A DNA stretch of 5,664 nucleotides from an uncultured Clostridia bacterium. GTDB taxonomy: Bacteria > Bacillota > Clostridia > Oscillospirales > CAG-272. This document shows positions 1 to 5,664 of this stretch, in pieces. The stretch covers positions 1 to 5,664 of the forward strand of contig CALBLD010000262.1 of NCBI GenBank assembly GCA_937895775.1, given 5' to 3'. The first letter of the stretch is position 1; each line of letters opens with the position of its first letter. The notes below the pieces were generated by a model, which ran no database searches, was not told the origin of the DNA, and saw nothing but the letters and a program-made list of their open reading frames with translations. A program made the position numbers and the translations under genes.

Positions 1-76
1 ATTACCGCTTTGCGAACCGGATAAACGGGGACCGGAATAAATGTCGCTCACAGTACCCGGGCGGAGGTAACGCAAA
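1..76 (+). other. Leader upstream of gene 1; possible tail of an upstream gene
   Basis: No gene can be assigned. One frame is open from base 3 to a TGA at 78-80, which would overlap the gene 1 start as ATGA, a common operon junction. Its 25 codons resemble no known family. Another frame has a stop at 38-40 and then a nine-codon mini-frame (41-70, MSLTVPGRR) ending in the CGGAGGTAA block. No clear promoter or terminator is visible. A short direct repeat (ACCGGATAAA at 16-25, ACCGGAATAAA at 31-41) is present. Confidence 0.3.
63..67 (+). promoter_or_regulatory. Ribosome binding site of gene 1 (GGAGG)
   Basis: A consensus GGAGG lies nine bases before the ATG at 77 and fixes that start. It is part of a CGGAGGTAA block that recurs with the same spacing before gene 3. 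Here the TAA also closes a nine-codon mini-frame (41-70). Confidence 0.85.
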
Positions 77-2266
77 ATGAAAAAACGATTACTCGGTGTC
101 CTGCTTGCTTTATGTATGATGCACGGTATTATGCAGATCCCGGCATTTGCCGTGAATGTTGCCGACAGTCTGTCGGCATCGGGCGGGACGGTAACGGTAT
201 CCACGGCGGCGGAGCTGGCTTCCGCAGTATCGGACGACGAAACCTGCGAAACAGTCAGGATGACGGCGGATATTACGATTGACACCACATTGTCCGTCAG
301 ACGCACGGTCACCCTTGACCTCAACGGTTGTGTGCTGAAATACGAAAACAGTGAGCCGGGACATGTGGTCAGGGTGGAAAAAGGCACTTTGACGATCAGC
401 GACAGTGACCGGACAAAGTATCACAAATTCACCCAGGACAGCAGCGGGCTTTGGGTGCTTGACGAAACAAACGGCACGATATCTCTTCCGGGCGGCATAA
501 TTACCGGCGGTCATTACGAATGGGGCGGCGGAGTATATGTTATGCCTGATACCTATGGTAAGTATAACACAGGACTTGTTATGAACGGCGGAGCAATTGT
601 CGGCTGCAAAGCCGACAGAAGGGGCGGCGGAGTATTCGGCTGGAATATCACGATGAACACCCCGGCAAGGATTTCCGGGTGTACCGCAGGTACTTTCGGT
701 GGAGGCGTTTATGTGTCCCTCGGCAAAATTGTCATGAACGGGGGTACTATTGAAAACTGCACTGCCAGTAAAGGCGGCGGAGTATACTTACATGGTCCGT
801 TTGACAGTTTTATCATGTCCGGCGGCAGGATTGCTTATTGTCATGCCACAAGTTGCGGCGGCGGCGTGTATACCGACGGAACCTTTAACATGAGCGGCGA
901 CGCGTTTATCTTCGGTTGTACGGTCGGTGACGAAGGTGCCGGAAGCGGGCTGTATGTGGATGAAGATTCAACCTGCACGCTGGATGGCGGCAGGCTGGGA
1001 ACCAAAAACAGCGAGAAAGCCGGTTATGACGGTATTGTCAACAAAGGCACCATTAACGGAAGCAGTGCGACGATATACGGCAAGGTTGTCAACGAGAGCT
1101 GCGGAACCATTACGGGCGGCACTTATAACGGTACGGTACAGAACAATAAGGGTACCGTTACCGGCGGTAAATTCACAACCCAAAGCGGCACGCTCATAAT
1201 CACTTTTAAACCCGATAATGGCGGAGAGGTTATCAGACAGGAAGTCAAATGGAGCAAAAACGGGGTAAAACTCACCGAACCGAGTCCGCCTCCGACCAAA
1301 GAAGGATATACTTTTGTCGGCTGGTATTATGATAATAACGGCACAGAAACAAAATGGAACTTTGCCTCCGATAAAGTGAAATATACCATGACGTTCACGG
1401 CTGTCTTTGAGAAAACACATGTCCATACATGGGGCGAATGGGTTTCCGACGGTAACGGTACGCATACCCGCACCTGTTCGGAGGACGGCAGTCATACCGA
1501 AACGGTCAGCTGCTCGGGCGGCAAAGCAACCTGTATCGCAAAGGCGGTCTGCGACTTCTGTCACGGGTTATACGGTACGGAGAATCCCGCAAACCACAGT
1601 GGCACGGAGCAGTGGATAAAGACCGCAGCAACTCATACAAAGAAGTGGAGTTGCTGCGGCATACAGATTACGGAAACCGAAGTCCATGAATGGACGGACG
1701 GAGTGTGCGGTGAATGTGAATACATCTGCCTGCATACCGACGAAGATAAAAATCACAACTGCGACTATTGCGGAAAGACAATGTCCGAGCATGCCGACGG
1801 GGATAAAGATCACAACTGCGACTATTGCGGAAAGGCGATGTCCGATCATGCCGACGGTGATAAGAACCATGCCTGTGACCTTTGCGGTAAAATAATCACC
1901 GACCACATGGGCGGAAAAGCAACCTGCAAGGACAGAGCGGTATGCGGAATATGCGGTAATGCTTATGGTGAGACTGATGCAAATAACCATGAGGATCTTG
2001 TGCATTTTCCCGCAAAAGCGGCAACAAAAGATGCGGAAGGAAATATCGAATACCGGTACTGCGCAGGCTGCGGCAAGTATTACCGCGATGCCGCGGCGAC
2101 GAAGAAAATCACTGAGGCTGACACCGTAACTGCTAAGCTGCCGGATGATCCGAAGCCTCCGCAGACCGGAGACAGCGGCAAGTTCACGATGCTGATCGCA
2201 TTGATGTCGGTTTGCAGTTGCTTTTGCGCAATGTCAATGAAGTACGGCAAGCGTCATAAGTTATAA
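77..2266 (+). CDS. Sortase-anchored surface protein: beta-helix head, InlB-type repeat, Cys/His-rich stalk
   Basis: This is a secreted, probably cell-wall-anchored protein of 729 residues; its ligand is unknown. The signal peptide is residues 1-25 (MKKR, hydrophobic core, likely cut after AFA). Residues ~43-110 resemble the N-terminal part of a right-handed beta-helix ('TLDLNG' at 79-84). Residues ~139-314 carry six GGGVY-like turns at 150, 183, 208, 233, 261 and 289, most followed by M-N/S-GG-x-I-x-x-C. Residues ~320-367 are shorter G/T/N-rich rungs. Residues ~374-446 form one Listeria-Bacteroides (InlB B) repeat with the 'GYTFVGWY' core. Residues ~447-690 are Cys/His-rich with CxxC pairs at 492, 544, 562, 581, 600, 623 and 662. 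The end is a PPQTG motif (694-698), a hydrophobic segment (~703-721) and a basic tail. The start is fixed by GGAGG nine bases upstream and the signal peptide. Domain calls are by eye; secretion and anchoring are well supported, the adhesin role is inferred. Confidence 0.9.
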   Translation: MKKRLLGVLLALCMMHGIMQIPAFAVNVADSLSASGGTVTVSTAAELASAVSDDETCETVRMTADITIDTTLSVRRTVTLDLNGCVLKYENSEPGHVVRVEKGTLTISDSDRTKYHKFTQDSSGLWVLDETNGTISLPGGIITGGHYEWGGGVYVMPDTYGKYNTGLVMNGGAIVGCKADRRGGGVFGWNITMNTPARISGCTAGTFGGGVYVSLGKIVMNGGTIENCTASKGGGVYLHGPFDSFIMSGGRIAYCHATSCGGGVYTDGTFNMSGDAFIFGCTVGDEGAGSGLYVDEDSTCTLDGGRLGTKNSEKAGYDGIVNKGTINGSSATIYGKVVNESCGTITGGTYNGTVQNNKGTVTGGKFTTQSGTLIITFKPDNGGEVIRQEVKWSKNGVKLTEPSPPPTKEGYTFVGWYYDNNGTETKWNFASDKVKYTMTFTAVFEKTHVHTWGEWVSDGNGTHTRTCSEDGSHTETVSCSGGKATCIAKAVCDFCHGLYGTENPANHSGTEQWIKTAATHTKKWSCCGIQITETEVHEWTDGVCGECEYICLHTDEDKNHNCDYCGKTMSEHADGDKDHNCDYCGKAMSDHADGDKNHACDLCGKIITDHMGGKATCKDRAVCGICGNAYGETDANNHEDLVHFPAKAATKDAEGNIEYRYCAGCGKYYRDAAATKKITEADTVTAKLPDDPKPPQTGDSGKFTMLIALMSVCSCFCAMSMKYGKRHKL
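524..1018 (+). repeat. Six beta-helix rungs (GGGVY repeats) in gene 1
   Basis: The encoded residues 150-314 repeat every 25-33 residues: GGGVY[VLT], a variable loop, then M-[NS]-GG-x-I-x-x-C-x-A. The turns start at residues 150, 183, 208, 233, 261 and 289; the last is GSGLYV. Several units begin with near-identical DNA (GGCGGCGGAGTAT). The GG-x-I pattern recalls the GGAI repeats of chlamydial Pmp proteins, but a Cys takes the place expected for other residues, so homology to Pmp is not claimed. Confidence 0.8.
1733..1903 (+). repeat. Three tandem 57-bp units encoding a 19-residue Asp/Cys repeat
   Basis: Three exact-length units encode H-[TA]-D-x-D-K-[ND]-H-[NA]-C-D-x-C-G-K followed by four residues (residues 553-571, 572-590, 591-609). 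Units 1 and 2 differ at 7 of 57 bases and units 2 and 3 at about 18, so the first pair is the most recent copy. Each unit pairs a DxDK acidic cluster with a CxxC. Similar 'D-x-D-x-x-H-x-C-D-x-C-G' units are familiar in clostridial surface proteins; metal binding is plausible but not shown. Confidence 0.9.
1907..2170 (+). repeat. Paralogous C-terminal Cys-rich/anchor module, copy 1 (gene 1)
   Basis: The 88 encoded residues (611-698) align without gaps to residues 916-1003 of gene 2 with 58 identities (66%), ending at PPxTG. They include 'GNIEYRYCAGCGKYYRDA' and 'KLPDDPKPP'. A 51-base core (2042-2092) is 88% identical to 5192-5242 in gene 2. Confidence 0.9.
2156..2263 (+). other. Cell-wall sorting signal of gene 1 (PPQTG, membrane segment, basic tail)
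   Basis: PPQTG at residues 694-698 is followed by Asp, a hydrophobic segment of about 19 residues with three Cys, and the tail KYGKRHKL. This is the tripartite layout of a sortase substrate. The (S/P)PxTG form is known for the class B sortase of Clostridioides difficile, so a related sortase may act here. No sortase gene is in the window. Confidence 0.8.
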
Positions 2267-2299
2267 CAACAGATAATAAATAATAAACTGTAATCAAAC

Positions 2300-2306
2300 G
2301 GAGGAG
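2300..2306 (+). promoter_or_regulatory. Ribosome binding site of gene 2 (GGAGGAG) in a 45-base AT-rich spacer
   Basis: GGAGGAG ends five bases before the ATG at 2312. The spacer from 2267 is AT-rich with repeated TAATAA words. It shows no hairpin followed by a T-run and no convincing -35/-10 pair, so genes 1 and 2 are likely read from one transcript. The AT-rich stretch may keep the ribosome binding site unstructured. Confidence 0.85.
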
Positions 2307-2311
2307 ATCAA

Positions 2312-5300
2312 ATGAAAAAACGGGTTTTGAGTATTCTGCTTGTTTTGGGCATTGCTGTGTGCGGGCTGTTTTCGCTCGTGTTCGGGAGTGTCGCGGCAGA
2401 CGAAATGTGCAATGTGACGGTGAAAGCCGCAGTCGGCGGAAAGGTATCGACCGACGGCACGAACTGGAGCGACAGCGTTGTTGTTTCGGTCGCAAAAGGA
2501 GCAACACTCGGTGACAAAGTACAATACAGGGCAGACGAGGGATATAAGTTTGACAGTGTTACCGCGTCTACGGTTATAAAAAAGATTGTGGCGTCGGCAG
2601 TAAACACCGCTGCTATTGACGATGCAGGTAACCTTTACATAGCGGGAGATAATTCGCGCGGACAGCTCGCAAGGAAGTTGTTATCCTATGAATTAGGTAA
2701 GGATCCGGTTCTTACAAAAGTCAGCACTTCCGCAAAAACAGTCGATGTTGCCTTGGGTACGAACCATATAGTTGTACTTGACGAAAACGGCGATGTATGG
2801 ACAGCCGGCTGCAATCAGTACGGTGCCCTCGGAATCGACGAAAATGCGGGAAGATATTGGGCAGGAACCGAGATCACTACCCTTAAAAAGGTTACGGTAG
2901 GCGACGGCAGTGTGAAAATCAAAGCGGTAGCCGCAGGACAGTACCACTCGATTCTTATTGACGAAAACGGCGGTGTCTGGACTGCCGGCTATAACTGCGA
3001 CGGTCAGCTTGGCAGAAGCGAAAATGTGGACAGCGGAACACCGAATAAGGTGTTCAAAAAGGCAGACGGTCTTGACAGTGTAAAAATAATCGCGGCGGCG
3101 GGCGGAACATATCATACGGTTCTGCTTGATGAAAGCGGCAATGTCTGGACGTCAGGCAATAATGTTTATGGCGAACTCGGCAGACAGACTGCAAACACCG
3201 AGGATTCGAAATTTGAAAAGGTCACCGACAGCATATCGGGCATAAAAATAATTGCAATTGCGGCGGGAAGCTACCACAGCGTACTGCTGGATGAAAACGG
3301 CAATGTTTGGACAGCCGGATCAAACGGGTACGGGGCACTCGGCAGAGAAACGGAAGGCACGTCAGGCGATATATTCGGAAAAGCCGACCTTCAGGGGGCA
3401 ACGGCTGCGAAGTTTGTTGCGGCAGGTAACGGTTTCACTGTTGTGATTGATACCGACGGCAAAGTAAGAACCTGTGGCATCAACGGGTTCGGTCAGCTCG
3501 GAAGAGACACGGGAAGCGACTCGAGTGATTGGAAGCTTCTTGCGGTAACCGACGGTATCGACGGTGCCGAAATTATTGCCGCCGCAACGGGGGCAGGATC
3601 TTACTACAGCGTATTGCTTGATAAAAACGGTGTGATCCTCACCTGTGGGGCAAATCAATGCGGTCAGCTTTGCAGAAACGGAGATCTCAGAAAATCGGTA
3701 ACCTTTGCACAGGTGACCGACGGTATGGTCGGGACGATGACGTTTGACGAAATGAAGAATACGGTCATAAACTCGGACAGAGTGTTTACCGTCACGGCAG
3801 TCATGAGAGAAAAGGCAACGCTTGAGTATGATCTTGGCGGCGGTAAGTGGGTTGACGGATTTACCCCCGACAGCTTTACTTATAGGGATGAGGAGCTTGT
3901 GCTTCCCGATGCTTCGAAAATTGAAAAACGCGGTCATACCTTCGCGGGATGGGAAACCTCCGAGCCGACCGCGGATACGATAAAATGTACGGCAAAGTGG
4001 GCGGCGAACACCTACACGGTTACGCTCGACGGAAACGGCGGTACGCCGGAGCATACAACCATGACTGTCATCTATGGTGAGGAACTCGATCAGATGCCCA
4101 TACCGGAGTACCCCGGTTATATTTTCGAAGGCTGGTATGATCGGCAGTACGGCGGCAAGCAGTACGGCGACGAAAACGGTCGCAGTACGAGAACGTATGA
4201 CAAAACAGAGGACTGCACCCTGTATGCGATGTGGGTGGAAGCTCCCCGGCGCACAATCACCTTCGATCCGAACGGCGGCACGCTGAACGGTCCGACAACG
4301 AGCGAAGAAAAGGAGAACGGACCGATCTGTTACAACCCCGAACCCGTAAGGGAAGGGTACTTCTTCCTCGGCTGGTATAAAGACGCCGACTGCACTGATA
4401 AGTGGAACTTCAGCGATCCGGTGAAGGGAGATATGACGCTGTACGCGGGGTGGCAACTCATGGCGTACGAGATCCGGGTAAAACCCGAAAACGGTGAATC
4501 GGATATTATTATCTACAAGCTTTACGGTACGCCGATCACTCCTCCCACGCTGACAAGAACGGGATATATCTTCGCGGGCTGGGACAAGGAATTTCCGACC
4601 GCAATGCCGGCGTATGGTATGACAATCACCGCAAAGTGGACACTCTGCGATCATACGGGCAATACGGCAAATCCCTCCTGTACCGAACCTGTCGCCTGCA
4701 CGGTCTGCGGCGGCAGTATCGCGGCTATCGGTCACGATTTCTCGGTAGAACAGCATGGCGAAGACGAACACTGGCATAAATGCTCACGCTGTGACGAGAT
4801 CGCAGACAAGGAACCGCATGAATGGGACAACGGCGTGGTAACCACGCGCCCCACATGCACCGGAGCGGGCGTAAGAGTTTATACCTGCACCAAGTGCGGC
4901 GCAACCAAAACCGAGCATATGGGTGCCAACGGTCACAACCTTGTTTTCCATAAAGGAAAGCCCGCAACCTGTGCCGAGAAAGGCTGGGAAGCTTATCATA
5001 CCTGCACCGACTGCGATTATACAGATTACAATGAAATTCCCGCAACCGGAGATCACACGGGCGGAGAGGCAACCTGTACAAAGAAGGCAGTCTGCGATGT
5101 CTGCGGAAACCCGTACGGAGATCTTGACCCCGACAATCACGACGATCTCCGCCACGTCGAAGCAAAAGCGGCGACCAAGGAATCCGAAGGCAATATCGAA
5201 TACTGGTACTGCACTGGTTGCGGCAAATATTACCGCGACGCCGAAGCGACAAAGGAAATCACAAAGGAAGAAACGATAGCAGAGAAGCTCCCGGATGATC

Positions 5301-5425
5301 CGGAGCCTCCGAAAACCGGAATCGGCGGCAACCTCATGCTGTGGCTCGCACTGCTGCTTATAAGCGGCGGCGTTTGCACGGGACTTATTGTAAAACGCAG
5401 AAAAACAATGTTGACACGGAGGTAA
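2312..5425 (+). CDS. Sortase-anchored surface protein with seven-unit RCC1-like propeller and InlB-type repeats
   Basis: This is a 1037-residue secreted, probably wall-anchored mosaic protein. The signal peptide is residues 1-29 (likely cut after SVAA). Residues ~32-86 look like the first part of a divergent InlB/bacterial repeat ('DEGYKFDSV'). Residues ~89-457 hold seven RCC1-type units, the best with GxYHSxLxDENGxVWTAG followed by GxLGR. Seven units is the number in the canonical RCC1 propeller. Four Listeria-Bacteroides repeats follow (~501-566, 566-644, 645-716, 717-778), each with a G[HY]xFxGW core. Residues ~779-990 are Cys/His-rich with CxxC pairs at 796, 824, 859, 898, 928 and 967. 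The end is PPKTG (999-1003), a membrane segment (~1007-1027) and a tail with K/R at 1028-1031. RCC1-like propellers mostly serve in protein binding; bacterial secreted versions have no single known role, so a ligand-binding or adhesive role is inference. The protein has no recognisable enzyme motif. It is 45 bases downstream of gene 1 with no terminator between, so co-transcription is likely. Confidence 0.9.
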   Translation: MKKRVLSILLVLGIAVCGLFSLVFGSVAADEMCNVTVKAAVGGKVSTDGTNWSDSVVVSVAKGATLGDKVQYRADEGYKFDSVTASTVIKKIVASAVNTAAIDDAGNLYIAGDNSRGQLARKLLSYELGKDPVLTKVSTSAKTVDVALGTNHIVVLDENGDVWTAGCNQYGALGIDENAGRYWAGTEITTLKKVTVGDGSVKIKAVAAGQYHSILIDENGGVWTAGYNCDGQLGRSENVDSGTPNKVFKKADGLDSVKIIAAAGGTYHTVLLDESGNVWTSGNNVYGELGRQTANTEDSKFEKVTDSISGIKIIAIAAGSYHSVLLDENGNVWTAGSNGYGALGRETEGTSGDIFGKADLQGATAAKFVAAGNGFTVVIDTDGKVRTCGINGFGQLGRDTGSDSSDWKLLAVTDGIDGAEIIAAATGAGSYYSVLLDKNGVILTCGANQCGQLCRNGDLRKSVTFAQVTDGMVGTMTFDEMKNTVINSDRVFTVTAVMREKATLEYDLGGGKWVDGFTPDSFTYRDEELVLPDASKIEKRGHTFAGWETSEPTADTIKCTAKWAANTYTVTLDGNGGTPEHTTMTVIYGEELDQMPIPEYPGYIFEGWYDRQYGGKQYGDENGRSTRTYDKTEDCTLYAMWVEAPRRTITFDPNGGTLNGPTTSEEKENGPICYNPEPVREGYFFLGWYKDADCTDKWNFSDPVKGDMTLYAGWQLMAYEIRVKPENGESDIIIYKLYGTPITPPTLTRTGYIFAGWDKEFPTAMPAYGMTITAKWTLCDHTGNTANPSCTEPVACTVCGGSIAAIGHDFSVEQHGEDEHWHKCSRCDEIADKEPHEWDNGVVTTRPTCTGAGVRVYTCTKCGATKTEHMGANGHNLVFHKGKPATCAEKGWEAYHTCTDCDYTDYNEIPATGDHTGGEATCTKKAVCDVCGNPYGDLDPDNHDDLRHVEAKAATKESEGNIEYWYCTGCGKYYRDAEATKEITKEETIAEKLPDDPEPPKTGIGGNLMLWLALLLISGGVCTGLIVKRRKTMLTRR
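2576..3682 (+). repeat. Seven RCC1-like repeat units in gene 2
   Basis: The units begin near residues 89, 142, 201, 257, 311, 365 and 419, a period of about 53-59 residues. Units 2-5 are the most canonical, for example 'AAGSYHSVLLDENGNVWTAG' near 317-336. Unit 1 lacks the GxxH motif. Units 6 and 7 replace the His with Phe or Tyr and TAG with TCG. Seven units fit one closed beta-propeller. Confidence 0.85.
3812..4645 (+). repeat. Four Listeria-Bacteroides (InlB B-type) repeats in gene 2
   Basis: Residues 501-778 contain four diverged repeats of about 62-79 residues. The pattern is a start strand (TVTLDGNGGT or TITFDPNGGT), a middle [GE]YxFxGW core, and a closing strand such as TLYAMW, TLYAGW or TITAKW. 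In Gram-positive surface proteins such repeats act as stalks or spacers, sometimes with binding activity. The single repeat in gene 1 (residues ~374-446) is of the same family. Confidence 0.85.
5057..5320 (+). repeat. Paralogous C-terminal Cys-rich/anchor module, copy 2 (gene 2)
   Basis: This is the partner of the module at the end of gene 1. It carries 'GNIEYWYCTGCGKYYRDA', two CxxC pairs (C928/C931 and C967/C970) and 'KLPDDPEPPKTG'. The high DNA identity suggests duplication or ongoing gene conversion between the two genes. Confidence 0.9.
5306..5422 (+). other. Cell-wall sorting signal of gene 2 (PPKTG, membrane segment, basic tail)
   Basis: PPKTG at residues 999-1003 is followed by IGGN, a strong hydrophobic stretch (about 1007-1027) and a Lys/Arg-rich tail starting KRRK. 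It has the same motif class as gene 1, so both proteins probably use the same sortase. Confidence 0.85.
5418..5422 (+). promoter_or_regulatory. Ribosome binding site of gene 3, embedded in the last codons of gene 2
   Basis: GGAGG falls within the terminal CGG-AGG-TAA (Arg-Arg-stop) of gene 2, nine bases before the gene 3 ATG. Ribosomes finishing gene 2 would sit over this site, which suggests translational coupling. The spacing is identical to that before gene 1. Confidence 0.85.
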
Positions 5426-5431
5426 TGCAGA

Positions 5432-5664
5432 ATGAAAAAACGCATACTCGGTATACTGCTTGCCATTTGTATGATATTCTGTCTTGTGACTATCGGCGTC
5501 ATGGCAGAAGACGGTGTTTCGGGCGGGAATGCCGACATCACAGGCAGCGGCACGCAGGAAGATCCGTATCTGATTTACACAGCGGAAGGTCTGAAAACCT
5601 TCCGCGATAAGGCAAACGGCGGAGAGAAATTTGCATTTGCCACACTGATGAATGATATTGTTCT
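5432..5664 (+). CDS. N-terminus of a third secreted surface protein (partial, runs off window)
   Basis: The first 77 codons of a gene are open to the right edge. The product begins MKKRILGILLAICMIF, a clear signal peptide with likely cleavage after VMA (residue 25). The mature part contains 'GSGTQEDPYLIYTAEGL' (from residue 38) and a following 'FATLMNDIVL'. This pattern typically sits at the start of GLUG or right-handed beta-helix surface proteins in Firmicutes. It parallels the region of gene 1 where 'AELASAV' is followed by 'RMTADITI'. The start is supported by GGAGG nine bases upstream and by close nucleotide similarity to the gene 1 start. It lies 6 bases after the gene 2 stop, so it is almost certainly in the same operon and probably translationally coupled. 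A C-terminal PPxTG anchor is expected but lies outside the window. The beta-helix call is inference from a short stretch. Confidence 0.85.
   Translation, partial: MKKRILGILLAICMIFCLVTIGVMAEDGVSGGNADITGSGTQEDPYLIYTAEGLKTFRDKANGGEKFAFATLMNDIV

Noticed and set aside
41..70. Nine-codon mini-frame (MSLTVPGRR) as a leader peptide gene
   Set aside because: It has no ribosome binding site of its own and no attenuator structure; the similarity to the gene 2 end is kept only as a possible relic.
524..1018. CRISPR-like regular repeats (GGCGGCGGAGTAT words)
   Set aside because: The repeats stay in frame, spacing varies from 25 to 33 codons, and they encode the GGGVY rungs of a beta-helix.
968..1564. 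A 198-codon minus-strand open frame
   Set aside because: It is antisense to gene 1, has no recognisable protein features, and the sense strand here encodes clear repeats.
1484..2092. CxxC-rich region as a DNA-binding zinc finger or rubredoxin
   Set aside because: The protein has a signal peptide and wall anchor, and the modules match the Cys/His-rich stalk style of clostridial surface proteins rather than intracellular zinc fingers.
2267..2311. Possible terminator or promoter between genes 1 and 2
   Set aside because: The spacer is AT-rich but has no GC-rich hairpin with a T-run and no paired -35/-10 boxes.
3362..4777. A 471-codon open frame on the minus strand
   Set aside because: It lies wholly antisense to the RCC1, InlB and Cys-rich parts of gene 2, has an Arg/Cys/His-rich product with no domain pattern, and follows from the codon bias of the real gene.
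5411..5416. TTGACA, a perfect -35 box just before gene 3
   Set aside because: No -10 element lies at 16-18 bases; the expected place is the AAAAAA of the start region, and TATACT at 5452 is too far. It is explained by the Leu-Thr codons of gene 2.

Overview
The window holds three consecutive plus-strand genes for large secreted surface proteins: two complete (77-2266 and 2312-5425) and one cut off by the window edge (5432 onward). Strong GGAGG ribosome binding sites, Gram-positive signal peptides, (P)PxTG sortase signals, Listeria-Bacteroides (InlB B-type) repeats and the 'GNIEYWYC-x-GCGKYYRDA' Cys/His module all point to a Firmicute, most likely a gut-type Clostridia of the Ruminococcaceae/Oscillospiraceae sort. 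That placement is inference from domain style. No rRNA, tRNA or housekeeping gene is present to confirm it.

Layout. Bases 1-76 are a leader with no convincing gene; one frame stays open from the left edge to a TGA overlapping the first start codon. Gene 1 (729 aa) has a signal peptide, a parallel beta-helix with six GGGVY-type rungs, one InlB-type repeat, a long Cys/His-rich stalk that includes three 19-residue tandem units, and a PPQTG sorting signal. A 45-base AT-rich spacer follows, with no terminator. Gene 2 (1037 aa) has a signal peptide, a seven-unit RCC1-like beta-propeller, four InlB-type repeats, a Cys/His-rich stalk and a PPKTG sorting signal. Gene 3 starts 6 bases after the gene 2 stop, and its Shine-Dalgarno sequence lies inside the last codons of gene 2. 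Its visible 77 residues are a signal peptide plus the start of what looks like another beta-helix protein.

The genes look like one operon of paralogous, mosaic cell-wall proteins. The heads differ (beta-helix, RCC1 propeller, and probably beta-helix again), while the stalks and anchors are shared. Genes 1 and 2 are about 66% identical over the last 88 residues up to the PPxTG motif, and genes 1 and 3 are about 85% identical over 59 bases spanning the ribosome binding site and signal peptide start. The likely role is display of ligand-binding or adhesive heads on the cell wall. The ligands cannot be read from the sequence, and no sortase is encoded here. I see no phage, transposon, CRISPR or defence system. 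The most notable signals are a one-per-rung cysteine ladder in the gene 1 beta-helix, an RCC1 propeller apparently inserted inside a split repeat domain, and head-swapping between shared ends.
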